Shown here one piece after another: positions 9,585 to 18,734 of a stretch of DNA of 64,000 bases. The notes under the pieces were generated by a model. That model was given only the letters and a program-made list of their open reading frames with translations. It ran no database searches and was not told the DNA's origin. Positions within the stretch are counted from its first letter, which is position 1. Each line of letters starts with the position of its first letter. This DNA comes from Promethearchaeota archaeon (GTDB lineage: Archaea; Asgardarchaeota; Lokiarchaeia; Sigyniarchaeales; SOKP01). Position numbers and translations under genes: made by a program. Where the stretch lies: assembly GCA_019057795.1 (NCBI GenBank), contig JAHLWS010000034.1, positions 1-64,000 on the forward strand. Direction: 5' to 3'.

Positions 9585-10110
9585 TTTCTTTTAATCTCCT
9601 CCTTATTGCGATTTGTTTCAATTCTTTTCTAATAATATCCATTAATTTAAACCTTTCCTTGGGATTAATAGCCGTAAGTCCATACGTCTTAACTCGAAGA
9701 ATATCTTCTACGCGATCAGGACTCATGCGACCATCGTTCTTTTGCAAATCTTGTTTGTTTGCTATTGCTATAATTGGGCATTCTTTATCGACAAAATGCG
9801 TAGCGTAACTAATTAATTCTCGAGATTTTAAAACATTACGCGGAGTCGAATCAGTTACGATAAAGATTACATCTGAGCCTAAAAGATAATCTTTTGAATA
9901 AGCCTTAAGGTACGACCTTTGCCCGCCCATATCCCACACTTTGAGATAATAATCGTCTAATTTGACCGTTTTTAAATCGAACCCATGGGTAGGCAAATAT
10001 AATCGATCAGTCGTCTCTTTTGATAAAAGCTTTAACATAGTTGTTTTGCCGACTGCAGGCGAACCCATGAAGGTAACTTTCCTCAAATTTTTTATTTCTG
10101 AACTCAACAT
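9574..10110 (-). CDS. Arf-like small GTPase
   Basis: 178 residues with all G motifs. G1 is GSPAVGKTT (16-24). Switch I LPTHGFDLKTV parallels PTIGFNVETV of Arf proteins. G3 is WDMGGQ, G4 is ANKQDL and the G5 region is GLTAINP. The WDxGGQ form and the Gly in switch I point to the Arf/Sar/SRbeta branch rather than Ras/Rab. There is no glycine at position 2 and no C-terminal cysteine, so no obvious lipidation. It leads a two-gene operon with the longin/winged-helix gene. Asgard archaea are known for expanded small GTPase sets; the role of this one is unknown. Confidence 0.85.
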   Translation of the reverse strand: MLSSEIKNLRKVTFMGSPAVGKTTMLKLLSKETTDRLYLPTHGFDLKTVKLDDYYLKVWDMGGQRSYLKAYSKDYLLGSDVIFIVTDSTPRNVLKSRELISYATHFVDKECPIIAIANKQDLQKNDGRMSPDRVEDILRVKTYGLTAINPKERFKLMDIIRKELKQIAIRRRLKEIEL

Positions 10111-10328
10111 TTCTTAAATCATTACGAAAAGAATATATTTAATAAAAAAAAGAGCAACTAAATTACATATATCTCTGTAATATATAGATCATATGCTAAA
10201 GAAGTAAGAACTCTTACCGCTAAATGGAATATAGTAAAATAAAAGAAATAAAAAAGAGAAAATAATATCGACATATTATGATTTTATCATAAAAGAATCT
10301 AAAGTGTTTTAAATCCAAAAATTTAGAG

Positions 10329-12242
10329 CTAAAAAATAACTCCAAAATTAATATTATAAAAGAACAAGAGGAGGATTATTGAAAAGAGAGTTGGAATAAT
10401 TAAACTGTATGTGAATAATCCTTGAGATACTTTTATACTTTTCATTAAAGTATTCATAATCGTTTCAAAATATCTAGGATTCCCCCAAATCTTGATCCCC
10501 TCAACTACAGAATCGTAATAAAAAAACTCGACCTCTTCTAAATCTTCTTCAGCTTTAATGATTAAGGAATCAAGTTTTTCTAAAATCTTTTCTAATTTAA
10601 TTTTATCCCCGATTGGTGAATAACCTCTTCGAGTAAATTGTCTAGCTACTGTATGGGAATCCGAAGTTGTTATTTCTCCTCTTTCTATCCCTCTATTTTG
10701 TAGCATATTTAAAATATAAGAACGAATATCAACATAGGCGTTGTTCGCGTCAAAGTGGATGAATACCGTTTTTTGATCAGTGGTCGTGTCTTTAAAAAGG
10801 TGGACTACTAACCCACCTATTCCAATTCCATCCTTTTCAGAATATTCGGACATTAAATCTTTTGCTACACCATATTGTACAATTAATTTGTTAGTGTCCT
10901 CTTTTTCGGTTTTTTTTTTAGAGCTTAAAAATTTCTCTGCTACTGAAATAAGATCTTTCGCCTCTAAAGAATGATTTTCTATTAAAACTTCGTCGCCAAT
11001 TATAGAATTATGGGAATCAATAATAATTATCTCGCGGTAACCTTTTAATTTTGCAATTTTTCTAATTTCATCACCTATTTGAGCCTGTATATCATCAGAA
11101 GGTAGAGGATGTCTCGTTAAAAAAACAATAGCTATATTGTCTATATCAATGCCGATTAATTTAGCAGAATTCGACATTTTTCTTGAGACATGTTTTATTT
11201 CATTAATCCATTCGTTTTGAGAATTCTCTTCGATATATTTTACATCTCTTTTTATTTGCCTTAAAACTTTTTCGAGTTCACTATGAGATGTTAAATTTTG
11301 CGTGTGATCGTTGGTTGTATGATAAACGGTTGTTCCTGGAATGTCTCTAAAAGCTTCGTAAATGAAAGCAGGTAAATCAGAAGAACCGCACGTTTTAAAC
11401 GGCCCAAAATGAATATGGGGGATAATAAATAATCCCTTTAACTTTTTAGATTTTTTACCCCGAATTGCTAAATATTGAATCTTCACATCAGAAAGAATAC
11501 CAATTTTATCGAAAAAACCTTCTAACATATCATCGTTGCCTTCTGTCATCATAGAAAGTACGAAAGCTCTAATAAATGGATAACCGCCAATACCTGTCGC
11601 TTGCCTATATACATTACTTACTTGAGACATAATCCTTGCGTAGGGAATTGCGAAGAAAATTGCACATACTGTAAAAAACAAGATAGCTCTAATGAAAAAA
11701 AATAGTGGGAGCTGAGATGCGAAGAGACTGAAGAATATTATGGCAATTACGGGTTGAATAAATGCCAGAATAAAATTCCCATATTTTCCAACGGTTGTAA
11801 ATGAATAGTGTAAGACATAAGAAATAATATAAGCTAAAATTGTCCCAAGTATAAAAAATACTTCTTGAAATGTAACATTCCTAAGAAAAATTGAAATTAT
11901 TTGACCAATTATTAAAGAAAGTCCAATTATACCCGTTATAATAGCATTCAATTGAATCCCCCATCCTTTGGGAGGCGCCGCTAAAATAGGAGCTCGCTTT
12001 GAATAATAGAAAATTGATAATACAATCCCTGCTCCCAGTGTTATATAGAATGTGATTAATACGTTAGAGAGATAAAAGAGATTCCAAATGCTTGTATAAA
12101 GCGAATTTAATATAAATGAGAGTAATCCAATTATGGTAGGTAAACTAAAAAATATTATGTACGCTGTACGTTTTGTTGAAAAATAATCTAAATACGAAAT
12201 GATTCCGGGGATATTGCGAGTTGGATGTTGTTGTGCGTACAT
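10329..12242 (-). CDS. DUF2070 archaeal membrane protein
   Basis: 637 residues. About seven membrane helices occupy residues 25-215, a large soluble domain follows (about 225-590), and a last helix sits near 610-632. The soluble part contains GLFIIPHIHFGPFKTCGSSDLP and HTTNDHTQNL, and later IIDSHNS and SDSHTVAR. These His/Asp-rich motifs match DUF2070 (COG3356), described as a predicted membrane-associated lipid hydrolase related to neutral ceramidases. The activity is inferred from that family note. An ATG near the end of a TATA-poor divergent gap is the start. Its divergent neighbour is the zinc-ribbon membrane protein. Confidence 0.82.
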   Translation of the reverse strand: MYAQQHPTRNIPGIISYLDYFSTKRTAYIIFFSLPTIIGLLSFILNSLYTSIWNLFYLSNVLITFYITLGAGIVLSIFYYSKRAPILAAPPKGWGIQLNAIITGIIGLSLIIGQIISIFLRNVTFQEVFFILGTILAYIISYVLHYSFTTVGKYGNFILAFIQPVIAIIFFSLFASQLPLFFFIRAILFFTVCAIFFAIPYARIMSQVSNVYRQATGIGGYPFIRAFVLSMMTEGNDDMLEGFFDKIGILSDVKIQYLAIRGKKSKKLKGLFIIPHIHFGPFKTCGSSDLPAFIYEAFRDIPGTTVYHTTNDHTQNLTSHSELEKVLRQIKRDVKYIEENSQNEWINEIKHVSRKMSNSAKLIGIDIDNIAIVFLTRHPLPSDDIQAQIGDEIRKIAKLKGYREIIIIDSHNSIIGDEVLIENHSLEAKDLISVAEKFLSSKKKTEKEDTNKLIVQYGVAKDLMSEYSEKDGIGIGGLVVHLFKDTTTDQKTVFIHFDANNAYVDIRSYILNMLQNRGIERGEITTSDSHTVARQFTRRGYSPIGDKIKLEKILEKLDSLIIKAEEDLEEVEFFYYDSVVEGIKIWGNPRYFETIMNTLMKSIKVSQGLFTYSLIIPTLFSIILLLFFYNINFGVIF

Positions 12243-12366
12243 AACCCGTTTTAAAAAATACTTTTTTTTATTAAATTTTTTACTATTCCTACTTGTAATT
12301 AAATGAAAATCCTTATTATTAACTTTTTTTAAGAAGTTATAAATAATTAAAAAAATAATAAAAATT

Positions 12367-13401
12367 ATGTCGGAAGCTTATCCAAGGATTGAAAGATATT
12401 CAAATAAACGGTTTAGCGAAGTAATTTCTGAAGGGTTTCATCTCTTTTTCAAAAGCTGGTTGACTTTAATCATACCGCTTGGTTTGTTTATGCTAATTTC
12501 GTTAATAATAAAGAATTTATTAGTAGCCGATATGGTTTGGCAATCCCTACAAATGACAGCCGCCATTGAAATTATTATTTATAAAGATCCTTCTGCTATA
12601 ACAAACGCGGATCTTGATCTTATGATGGAATATTTAGCTCTGACTTTATATAGCGGGTTCATTAGCGGTTTAGTCGTAACTATTTTTAATGTACTAGCTA
12701 TGTGCTTAGTTAGTAATTACCTCTATAACAAATTTATTGGGAACGAAACGAAGTTTTTCTCCGAATTTAAAAAAGCAATAAATGGAAAATTAATATTCGT
12801 AATTCTTTTATTAGGAGTTGGAATTTCTATAGGATCTGTTCTTCTCTTTATTCCGAGTATTATCATATTTGGGTATTACGCTTTTTATGTTTTCACATAC
12901 AATTCTGATGATTCCAATCAGCCAGTAAAAGATGCGCGAGAAATAGCAAGAAAGTCTTTTTGGAAAATAATTGGAGTTTTTGTAGTCAGTAATCTAATTA
13001 TAACGATCATTGATTTCTTTTTTCACTTATTCATTGACGATTTCTTAATTCAACTCTACAATACTTCTTGGTCCACAAGAAACTTTGGTATGATAATTTT
13101 ACACGATTTAATATATTATACCGTTGAATTGATTTTTGCTCCGTTGTTTATATGTTTATTAACTTCCCTGTATGTATCTTTAAAGACTAGAAAAGAAAAA
13201 TTTGTCCCATACCAAACTTCTTATGATCAAACCCCTCAGAGTTATGGAACGCCATATCGCGATGAATCAAGTTCAATTAAGAGTATTGATGCAGCTGATA
13301 AACCAGGATCTGGTTTATATTGCCCTTTCTGTGGGCAATTTGTGAAGAGTAAAAGGCGATTTTGCCCCAATTGTGGACAACAGTTTAATTTCGAAATTTA
13401 A
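12367..13401 (+). CDS. Multi-pass membrane protein with C-terminal zinc ribbon
   Basis: 344 residues. Around six hydrophobic helices lie between residues 28 and 275 in a layout like the DUF4013 or GDPD-membrane-domain families. A Ser/Gln-rich linker follows. The end is a zinc ribbon with CPFCG and CPNCG separated by ten residues. The same CX2C-X10-CX2C spacing ends the giant subtilisin at 23561-27526, also on the cytosolic side of a membrane segment. The PAC2 gene begins 8 bases downstream, so the pair is probably an operon. Function unknown. Confidence 0.75.
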   Translation: MSEAYPRIERYSNKRFSEVISEGFHLFFKSWLTLIIPLGLFMLISLIIKNLLVADMVWQSLQMTAAIEIIIYKDPSAITNADLDLMMEYLALTLYSGFISGLVVTIFNVLAMCLVSNYLYNKFIGNETKFFSEFKKAINGKLIFVILLLGVGISIGSVLLFIPSIIIFGYYAFYVFTYNSDDSNQPVKDAREIARKSFWKIIGVFVVSNLIITIIDFFFHLFIDDFLIQLYNTSWSTRNFGMIILHDLIYYTVELIFAPLFICLLTSLYVSLKTRKEKFVPYQTSYDQTPQSYGTPYRDESSSIKSIDAADKPGSGLYCPFCGQFVKSKRRFCPNCGQQFNFEI

Positions 13402-13409
13402 GATAATTA

Positions 13410-14213
13410 ATGGTGTTTTTTATGAATTTTAACGTTACTCGTAAATTTGAATTAAATACGGACGATCTTAATAACCCTATCGTATTAATAGGTTGGCCTG
13501 GGATCGCATTAGTGGCAAAGTTAGCGATAACATCTATAAAGGATTCCATTGGTGCTGAAGAATTTTTAGACATAGAATATTCTGATTTTCCGCCCAAATC
13601 TAACGTTGAAAAAGGGAAATTGGAAATCCCAAGTGCAAAAGTTTATTATAAATCAAGAAAACAAGAAAAAGAACAAGATTTCTTTATATTAACGGCCAAT
13701 TATCAACCTCAAACCTCAGAAGGTGTATTTGATTTTTCTCAAAAATTTTGCGAAGAGATGGATAAATTAACAGATAGTAAAATTAAAATGTATATTAGCA
13801 CTGGTGCTATGGTTATTGATAGAGTGATAGGCACATCACTTGTGCATGTTTGTGGAACGGATCAAGAAGTTGTTGATTCTTTTTTGCAATACGAAAATAC
13901 TAAACTAATGGAAGGTGGAGTTATTGCCGGAGCAAATGGGATCTTACCTGCTTGGGCAGGAAACAAGGGCTATGCACCGGGGGTGTGTTTGTTAGCAGAA
14001 ACATTACCATTACCTATGATGGCACTAGACCCTCGCGCATCTAAAGCTTTAGTTGCAATTTTAAAAGATTATTTCAACATCAATATGAATTTCGATGAAT
14101 TAAACAAACAAATTGAAGAAATGGAACACGTGATTGATTCGTATAAAAAGCAAGCAGAGCACTTTATGAAGGGGACTCGAGACGATCGTGGTTCTGATTC
14201 TTATTTTCGATAA
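13410..14213 (+). CDS. PAC2 family protein (proteasome assembly chaperone-like), copy 1
   Basis: 267 residues. The family pattern is present: PIVLIGWPGIALVAKLAI near residue 25, EFLDIEYSDFPP, a central strand with YISTGAM, and GGVIAGANGILPAWA near 170 followed by CLLAETLP. A helical tail with EELNKQIEEMEHVIDSYKKQ-type heptads closes it. In archaea PAC2 proteins are homologous to eukaryotic proteasome assembly chaperones, but their own role is not settled. An in-frame ATG at 13422 is an alternative start. A second PAC2 gene (52123) and a PAC2 fragment (50923) are also in this window. Confidence 0.85.
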   Translation: MVFFMNFNVTRKFELNTDDLNNPIVLIGWPGIALVAKLAITSIKDSIGAEEFLDIEYSDFPPKSNVEKGKLEIPSAKVYYKSRKQEKEQDFFILTANYQPQTSEGVFDFSQKFCEEMDKLTDSKIKMYISTGAMVIDRVIGTSLVHVCGTDQEVVDSFLQYENTKLMEGGVIAGANGILPAWAGNKGYAPGVCLLAETLPLPMMALDPRASKALVAILKDYFNINMNFDELNKQIEEMEHVIDSYKKQAEHFMKGTRDDRGSDSYFR

Positions 14214-14362
14214 ATCTCTCTTTTTAAAATTACTTCCTTATTGATGTTACTTTAAAGGTGAATAGTGCTTAGGACTTACTACAAAGGTTAATAATTTATA
14301 TTGTTCTCAATTTTATTAACTAATAAAATTATTAAATCTAACTAAATTAATGTGAAATTTAT

Positions 14363-16372
14363 ATGAAATTCTTCAAATTGTTTGATCCTTTGAAAATTAG
14401 CAATATAACCCTTTCAAATCGGATTGTAATGCCTGCAATGCATCTCGGTCTAGCTAACGACGGATTTATTACTCCGAAGTTAACCAATTTTTATGTTGAA
14501 AGAGCGAAGGGAGGCGCAGGGTTATTAGTTGTAGGCGGATGTTATGTAGATATATACGCAAAAGGATTACCGTCTATGATAGCAGTGGATGACGATAAAT
14601 ATCTTCCAAAATTAATTGAATTCACTAAAGCAGTACATGATGCTCGAGAAAATGTTAAAATCTGTTGTCAGTTATATCACGGTGGTGCTTACGCTTTTCC
14701 ACAAATTATAGGTCGGCAACCAATAGCACCTTCGGCAGTTTACAGTAAATTCAGTAAAACTACACCTAAAGAAATGACGCTAGAAGATATAAAACGAGAA
14801 CAACAAGCATTTGTAGATGCTACCATCCGTGCGAAAAAAGCCGGTTTTGACGCAGTTGAAATCTGTGCCAATGCAGGATATTTAATGGATCAATTTATTT
14901 CTCCAAAGACTAATAAAAGAAATGATCAATACGGTGGCTCTCTTGAAAATCGTTTGAGGTTTCCAATCGAAACAATTAAACTGATGAGATCTAATGTACC
15001 TGATTTTGTTATAGGATATAGAATTTCTGGAGATGATTTTGTACCTGGAAGTAATACCTACAAAGAAAAAGCAATTATTGCCGAAGAATTAGGAAAATAT
15101 TTAGATTACTTTAATGTCACTGGGGGATGGCACGAAACTAAAACACCACAACTGACGATGGATGTCCCAGAAGGGTGTTATACTTATCTCGCAGAAAACA
15201 TTAAGAAACACGTATCAATTCCGATTTTTTCTTCTAATAGGATCAATACTCCCGAATTAGCCGAACAAGTATTAATGGCGAGTAAAGCCGACGCTATATG
15301 CATTGGCCGGGGATTGATTGCCGATCCATATCTTCCAATGAAAGCAAGGAAAGGCGAATTACGAGATATAATGAATTGTATTGGATGCAATCAAGGATGT
15401 TTTGATAATGTTTTTAGAATGATGCCAATAACTTGTTTAAGAAATGCTCGCGCCGGAAATGAGGCTAGAACTGAACTTAAACCGTTAAAAGAAAAAAAGA
15501 AAGTGATGGTTATTGGATCAGGTCCAGGGGGATTAGAAGCTGCGAGAGTTGCTGCTATTAGAGGTCACGAAGTACATATCTTTGAAAAAGAAGATAAAAT
15601 TGGAGGCTTATTAAATATAATCTGGGTACCGCCTGGAAGAAACGAGTTTAAAAGAATGATTGAAAATTATACTTACTGGATTCAAAAACATGGAATTCAA
15701 ATGCATCTCCAGCAAGAGGTATCAATAGAAAAAGTAAAGGAATTTAATCCCGATGTAGTTTTTATTGCAACTGGTTCGAAACCAACAAGACCTCCTATAA
15801 AAGGAATAGACAGAAAAAATGTTTATTGGGCTAACGATGTTTTTAGTGGAGATGCTCCAGTGGGCAAAAATAATGTAATAATTGGAGGAGGTGCAACCGG
15901 AATTGAATTAGCAATATTCTTAACTAAATATGGTGCACTAAGTCGCGAATCTTTTGATTTCCTTACTTTTTACAAAGCATTAGAGACAGAGATAGCTTTA
16001 GAAATGCTCCATGAAGGAAGAAACCAAGTAACTGTGTTAGAAATGCTACCAAAACTAGGTTCCGCTTTAGGGAAAACCACGAAATGGGTGCTACTTGATA
16101 AATGCGACGCCTTAGGGGTAAAATTAATTACAGGTGTCAAAATTCAAGAAATTGGAGATGATTATGTAAATTATTTAGACGCTGCTGATAAAGAACAAGT
16201 AATTAACAATGTTGATTACATATACTACGCTACGGGTGTGGAACCAAATGATTCTCTCTCTAAAGAGATTAAATTATTAAATATAAAGGTAGAAAAAATC
16301 GGAGATGCTAGAAAACCACAAACGGTAATGGAGGCTGTAGCTAGAGGTTATAAAATCGGAAATGCGATTTAA
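14363..16372 (+). CDS. NADH:flavin oxidoreductase / 2,4-dienoyl-CoA reductase-type flavoprotein
   Basis: 669 residues, the normal length for this family. The first ~350 residues form an FMN-binding old-yellow-enzyme barrel (NRIVMPAMH, QLYHGG, FISPKTNKRNDQYGGSLENR). A 4Fe-4S motif follows as CX2CX3CX11C near residue 341-360. The C-terminal half is a Rossmann FAD/NAD domain with VIGSGPGGLEAARVAA, ATGSKPTRP and IIGGGATGIELA. Such enzymes reduce enoyl-CoA esters, trimethylamine or other unsaturated compounds; the substrate is not determinable here. It stands alone with a 150-base upstream gap. Confidence 0.88.
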   Translation: MKFFKLFDPLKISNITLSNRIVMPAMHLGLANDGFITPKLTNFYVERAKGGAGLLVVGGCYVDIYAKGLPSMIAVDDDKYLPKLIEFTKAVHDARENVKICCQLYHGGAYAFPQIIGRQPIAPSAVYSKFSKTTPKEMTLEDIKREQQAFVDATIRAKKAGFDAVEICANAGYLMDQFISPKTNKRNDQYGGSLENRLRFPIETIKLMRSNVPDFVIGYRISGDDFVPGSNTYKEKAIIAEELGKYLDYFNVTGGWHETKTPQLTMDVPEGCYTYLAENIKKHVSIPIFSSNRINTPELAEQVLMASKADAICIGRGLIADPYLPMKARKGELRDIMNCIGCNQGCFDNVFRMMPITCLRNARAGNEARTELKPLKEKKKVMVIGSGPGGLEAARVAAIRGHEVHIFEKEDKIGGLLNIIWVPPGRNEFKRMIENYTYWIQKHGIQMHLQQEVSIEKVKEFNPDVVFIATGSKPTRPPIKGIDRKNVYWANDVFSGDAPVGKNNVIIGGGATGIELAIFLTKYGALSRESFDFLTFYKALETEIALEMLHEGRNQVTVLEMLPKLGSALGKTTKWVLLDKCDALGVKLITGVKIQEIGDDYVNYLDAADKEQVINNVDYIYYATGVEPNDSLSKEIKLLNIKVEKIGDARKPQTVMEAVARGYKIGNAI

Positions 16373-16430
16373 TATCTTTTAAAAAACTTTTAATTTTCAT
16401 TTTTAAATATTTATTAAAAAAAATAAGTTA

Positions 16431-17420
16431 TTGATTAAAGTGCAAAATACTGGTTCCAGCGAAGCGGACGAGAAAATAGAGCATAAAATATCTAATAATT
16501 TAAGAGGAATCAATGAACAATCACGAAATTACATTAGAGACATTGTAGTTTTAATCAATAGAGAAATTGGAATTAATAAAATTTTATCTATTATTTTATT
16601 TGGAAGCCAACAAGCAGGTAAAGATAATACTATTGTTTCTGACTGTGACCTCCTCTTTATTTTTAAAAATAGAGTGTCAGACCATCATATTAAAGAAATT
16701 GAACGGTACTTTATCGCGTTAGAAATAAAACATAATTTTAAAGAACCAACTTCAAAACTAACTAGGAATGTATTAGGCGTTATTCAGCAATCAACGGGGA
16801 TGTTCGTAAGCCACTTTCTTACTAAACGAAAATATTGGGAACAAGCAGTCTTTTATAAAATTTTCCGAGTAAACAAAGTTTTCTCTGCTATGTTTGCCCC
16901 TCGAAATATTGTTTTGAGCAATGTAATTCAGAATAGTACTATTTTGTATGGCGATGATTTAAGAAATATTATTAAACCAAAAATCAAAATTTCTGTTCTA
17001 GAGATGTTTAGAAGTACAATAATGAACCTATTTATTTCCTTTTTTGCTTTATTAATCGCACCGAGAAAAGAACTTAATTCAATAAAATACCAATTAGAGG
17101 CAATTAAATGGTCTTTAAAAGCTTCGAACTATTACTGTTTTGAAGACTCAGAATTGTTAAATAAAATTGTCGAACGATTTATTTCGTTTGAAAAGCCTAA
17201 AGCCCAATCAAAAGCTAAAAAATTCTATTTTTTGTTTCTTAAATTAAGAAACCAACCACTTAACGATCTAAGATTTATGCTACAATGTCCCTTTAGGATT
17301 TTAAAGATTCACATTAAAGCAATTCTTTTTAGGAAATTAACAAAAAGAAACATTACCAAAACCATATTTGAAGTAAAGGAATACAACATATTGCAACGTG
17401 ATTTTCCAATACGATATTAA
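16431..17420 (+). CDS. Nucleotidyltransferase-fold protein
   Basis: 329 residues. Residues ~50-85 read ILFGSQQAGKDNTIVSDCDLLFIF. This is the minimal nucleotidyltransferase signature of a GS turn followed by SDxDL, seen in MNT, KNTase and related enzymes. The rest is helix-rich and basic and matches no family I recognise. The frame opens at TTG 16431; a GTG at 16440 is another option. Its target (antibiotic, tRNA, protein) cannot be named. It is followed by two unrecognised helical genes on the same strand. Confidence 0.7.
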   Translation: MIKVQNTGSSEADEKIEHKISNNLRGINEQSRNYIRDIVVLINREIGINKILSIILFGSQQAGKDNTIVSDCDLLFIFKNRVSDHHIKEIERYFIALEIKHNFKEPTSKLTRNVLGVIQQSTGMFVSHFLTKRKYWEQAVFYKIFRVNKVFSAMFAPRNIVLSNVIQNSTILYGDDLRNIIKPKIKISVLEMFRSTIMNLFISFFALLIAPRKELNSIKYQLEAIKWSLKASNYYCFEDSELLNKIVERFISFEKPKAQSKAKKFYFLFLKLRNQPLNDLRFMLQCPFRILKIHIKAILFRKLTKRNITKTIFEVKEYNILQRDFPIRY

Positions 17421-17557
17421 TTAAAAATTAGTAAACTTAAAAATTAAATTGGTTAATGAATTAGAATTCTATAGATAGTATATTTTTATATTACCAAAGG
17501 TATATTAGTATTTAGTATCAAAAATAAAAATTTATTTACAATAACCACCGTATTAAA

Positions 17558-18118
17558 ATGGAAAACGACGAAATTGATATTAAGGAATTATTTCTCGATA
17601 TTTTAACTATAGTGAAATTTGAATTAAAATTTTACCAAGTACGTGAAAACCCAATGTTCACTCGAATAGTCAAAACGAGAGTGTTCCAACAAAAGCTTCA
17701 AAAATTAAAAGATTTTATCAATACTTATTTTGAGATTATGTACAAAGGCGAGGAGGAAAGTCCAATTAACCAAATCGCTTTACGTACTCAACTGGACAAT
17801 GTAGCCCGCATCACAAATTATTACAATGACTTATCTAGCTTCTATAAGGATCAAACACAAAACCTCATTACAAAAGAAAAACTTCTAAATTTGATTGATT
17901 ACAGCCATATCGAGAGTTTGTTCTTAGTGTTTACAAATATTTTGGACTGGGAGCATTACAAAAGCAGTCTAATTTTCCCACACGATAAGCGAAAAGAAAA
18001 ACTTTTAAAAGAATTTCTTGGTAAGCTTGCCAGTTCTGATATTAAAGATGTTGAGGACTTAATCGACCTAGAACAAACTATTGATACTTTCGTAAAAAGC
18101 ATAGAAGTGGAATTGTAA
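17558..18118 (+). CDS. Unrecognised acidic helical protein
   Basis: 186 residues, predicted all-alpha, with many charged residues and no cysteines, membrane segment or catalytic motif that I can see. It does not resemble a known family. It lies 137 bases after the nucleotidyltransferase-like gene and before a structured leader and a second small helical gene. The ATG is the first in frame and no strong ribosome-binding site is visible. Confidence 0.6.
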   Translation: MENDEIDIKELFLDILTIVKFELKFYQVRENPMFTRIVKTRVFQQKLQKLKDFINTYFEIMYKGEEESPINQIALRTQLDNVARITNYYNDLSSFYKDQTQNLITKEKLLNLIDYSHIESLFLVFTNILDWEHYKSSLIFPHDKRKEKLLKEFLGKLASSDIKDVEDLIDLEQTIDTFVKSIEVEL

Positions 18119-18328
18119 ACTTTTCAAAATTTATTGAAAATATAGTAAAATATGCCACATCAATATACTCTTTTATCTTCTTTGACATAACATAAAGGTT
18201 AAATTATTTTTCTAATCTTGAGCATTGAAATTCAAAAAACCTCAATTATTTTAGAATTTCTTTATTCTCGTGCGACAATTAGTTAAAAATGTTTTTATAC
18301 TCGAATTTTCATATAACAGTAAATAGAA

Positions 18329-18366
18329 CATTGATTGAATCGATGAGATTCAAGAGCGCAAGCTCA
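18329..18366 (+). other. Two adjacent hairpins in a 290-base leader
   Basis: A perfect 7-bp stem (TTGAATC at 18335-18341 with GATTCAA at 18347-18353) is followed at once by a 4-bp stem GAGC/GCTC (18354-18365) closing a GCAA tetraloop of GNRA type. They sit 45-80 bases before the 18410 gene in a gene-free stretch (18119-18409). This could be a structured 5' leader or a small RNA. No C/D-box pair is clear. Strand is assigned by the downstream gene. Confidence 0.35.
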
Positions 18367-18409
18367 AGCACTACATGAATTCTTATATAGGTATAGGAAT
18401 ATATTAAAA

Positions 18410-18712
18410 ATGGATTGTATAGCTAATATCTTAGATTTTTACAATAACAAATCTAAGGACGAGGAAATAAACCTATCTCATTTTAGTAAAGTTTGGCTAA
18501 GCAATCTCCTTATTAAGATCATGAAGAATTTTAACGAAGGGCGAACAAACGATTTAGAGCTACAGAATTGTTTAATACTGCTCGTTAATTTATTCTCTAA
18601 CAACGATAGTCCTGATTTTTATAATAAAAAAGGAAAAAACGTTCGAGAGCTATTGGATGACGATAGATGCAATTATATAGATCTATTAAAATCAGAGTTT
18701 CTAAATAATTAG
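18410..18712 (+). CDS. Small unrecognised helical protein
   Basis: 100 residues, acidic and apparently all-alpha, starting with MDCIANILDFYNNK. There is no recognised domain. It ends 22 bases before the stop of the convergent long MFS gene. Together with the 16431 and 17558 genes it makes a three-gene block of proteins without clear families. It could also be a fast-evolving partner of one of them. Confidence 0.5.
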   Translation: MDCIANILDFYNNKSKDEEINLSHFSKVWLSNLLIKIMKNFNEGRTNDLELQNCLILLVNLFSNNDSPDFYNKKGKNVRELLDDDRCNYIDLLKSEFLNN

Positions 18713-18734
18713 AGAGAAGTAAGATTCAATTAAT

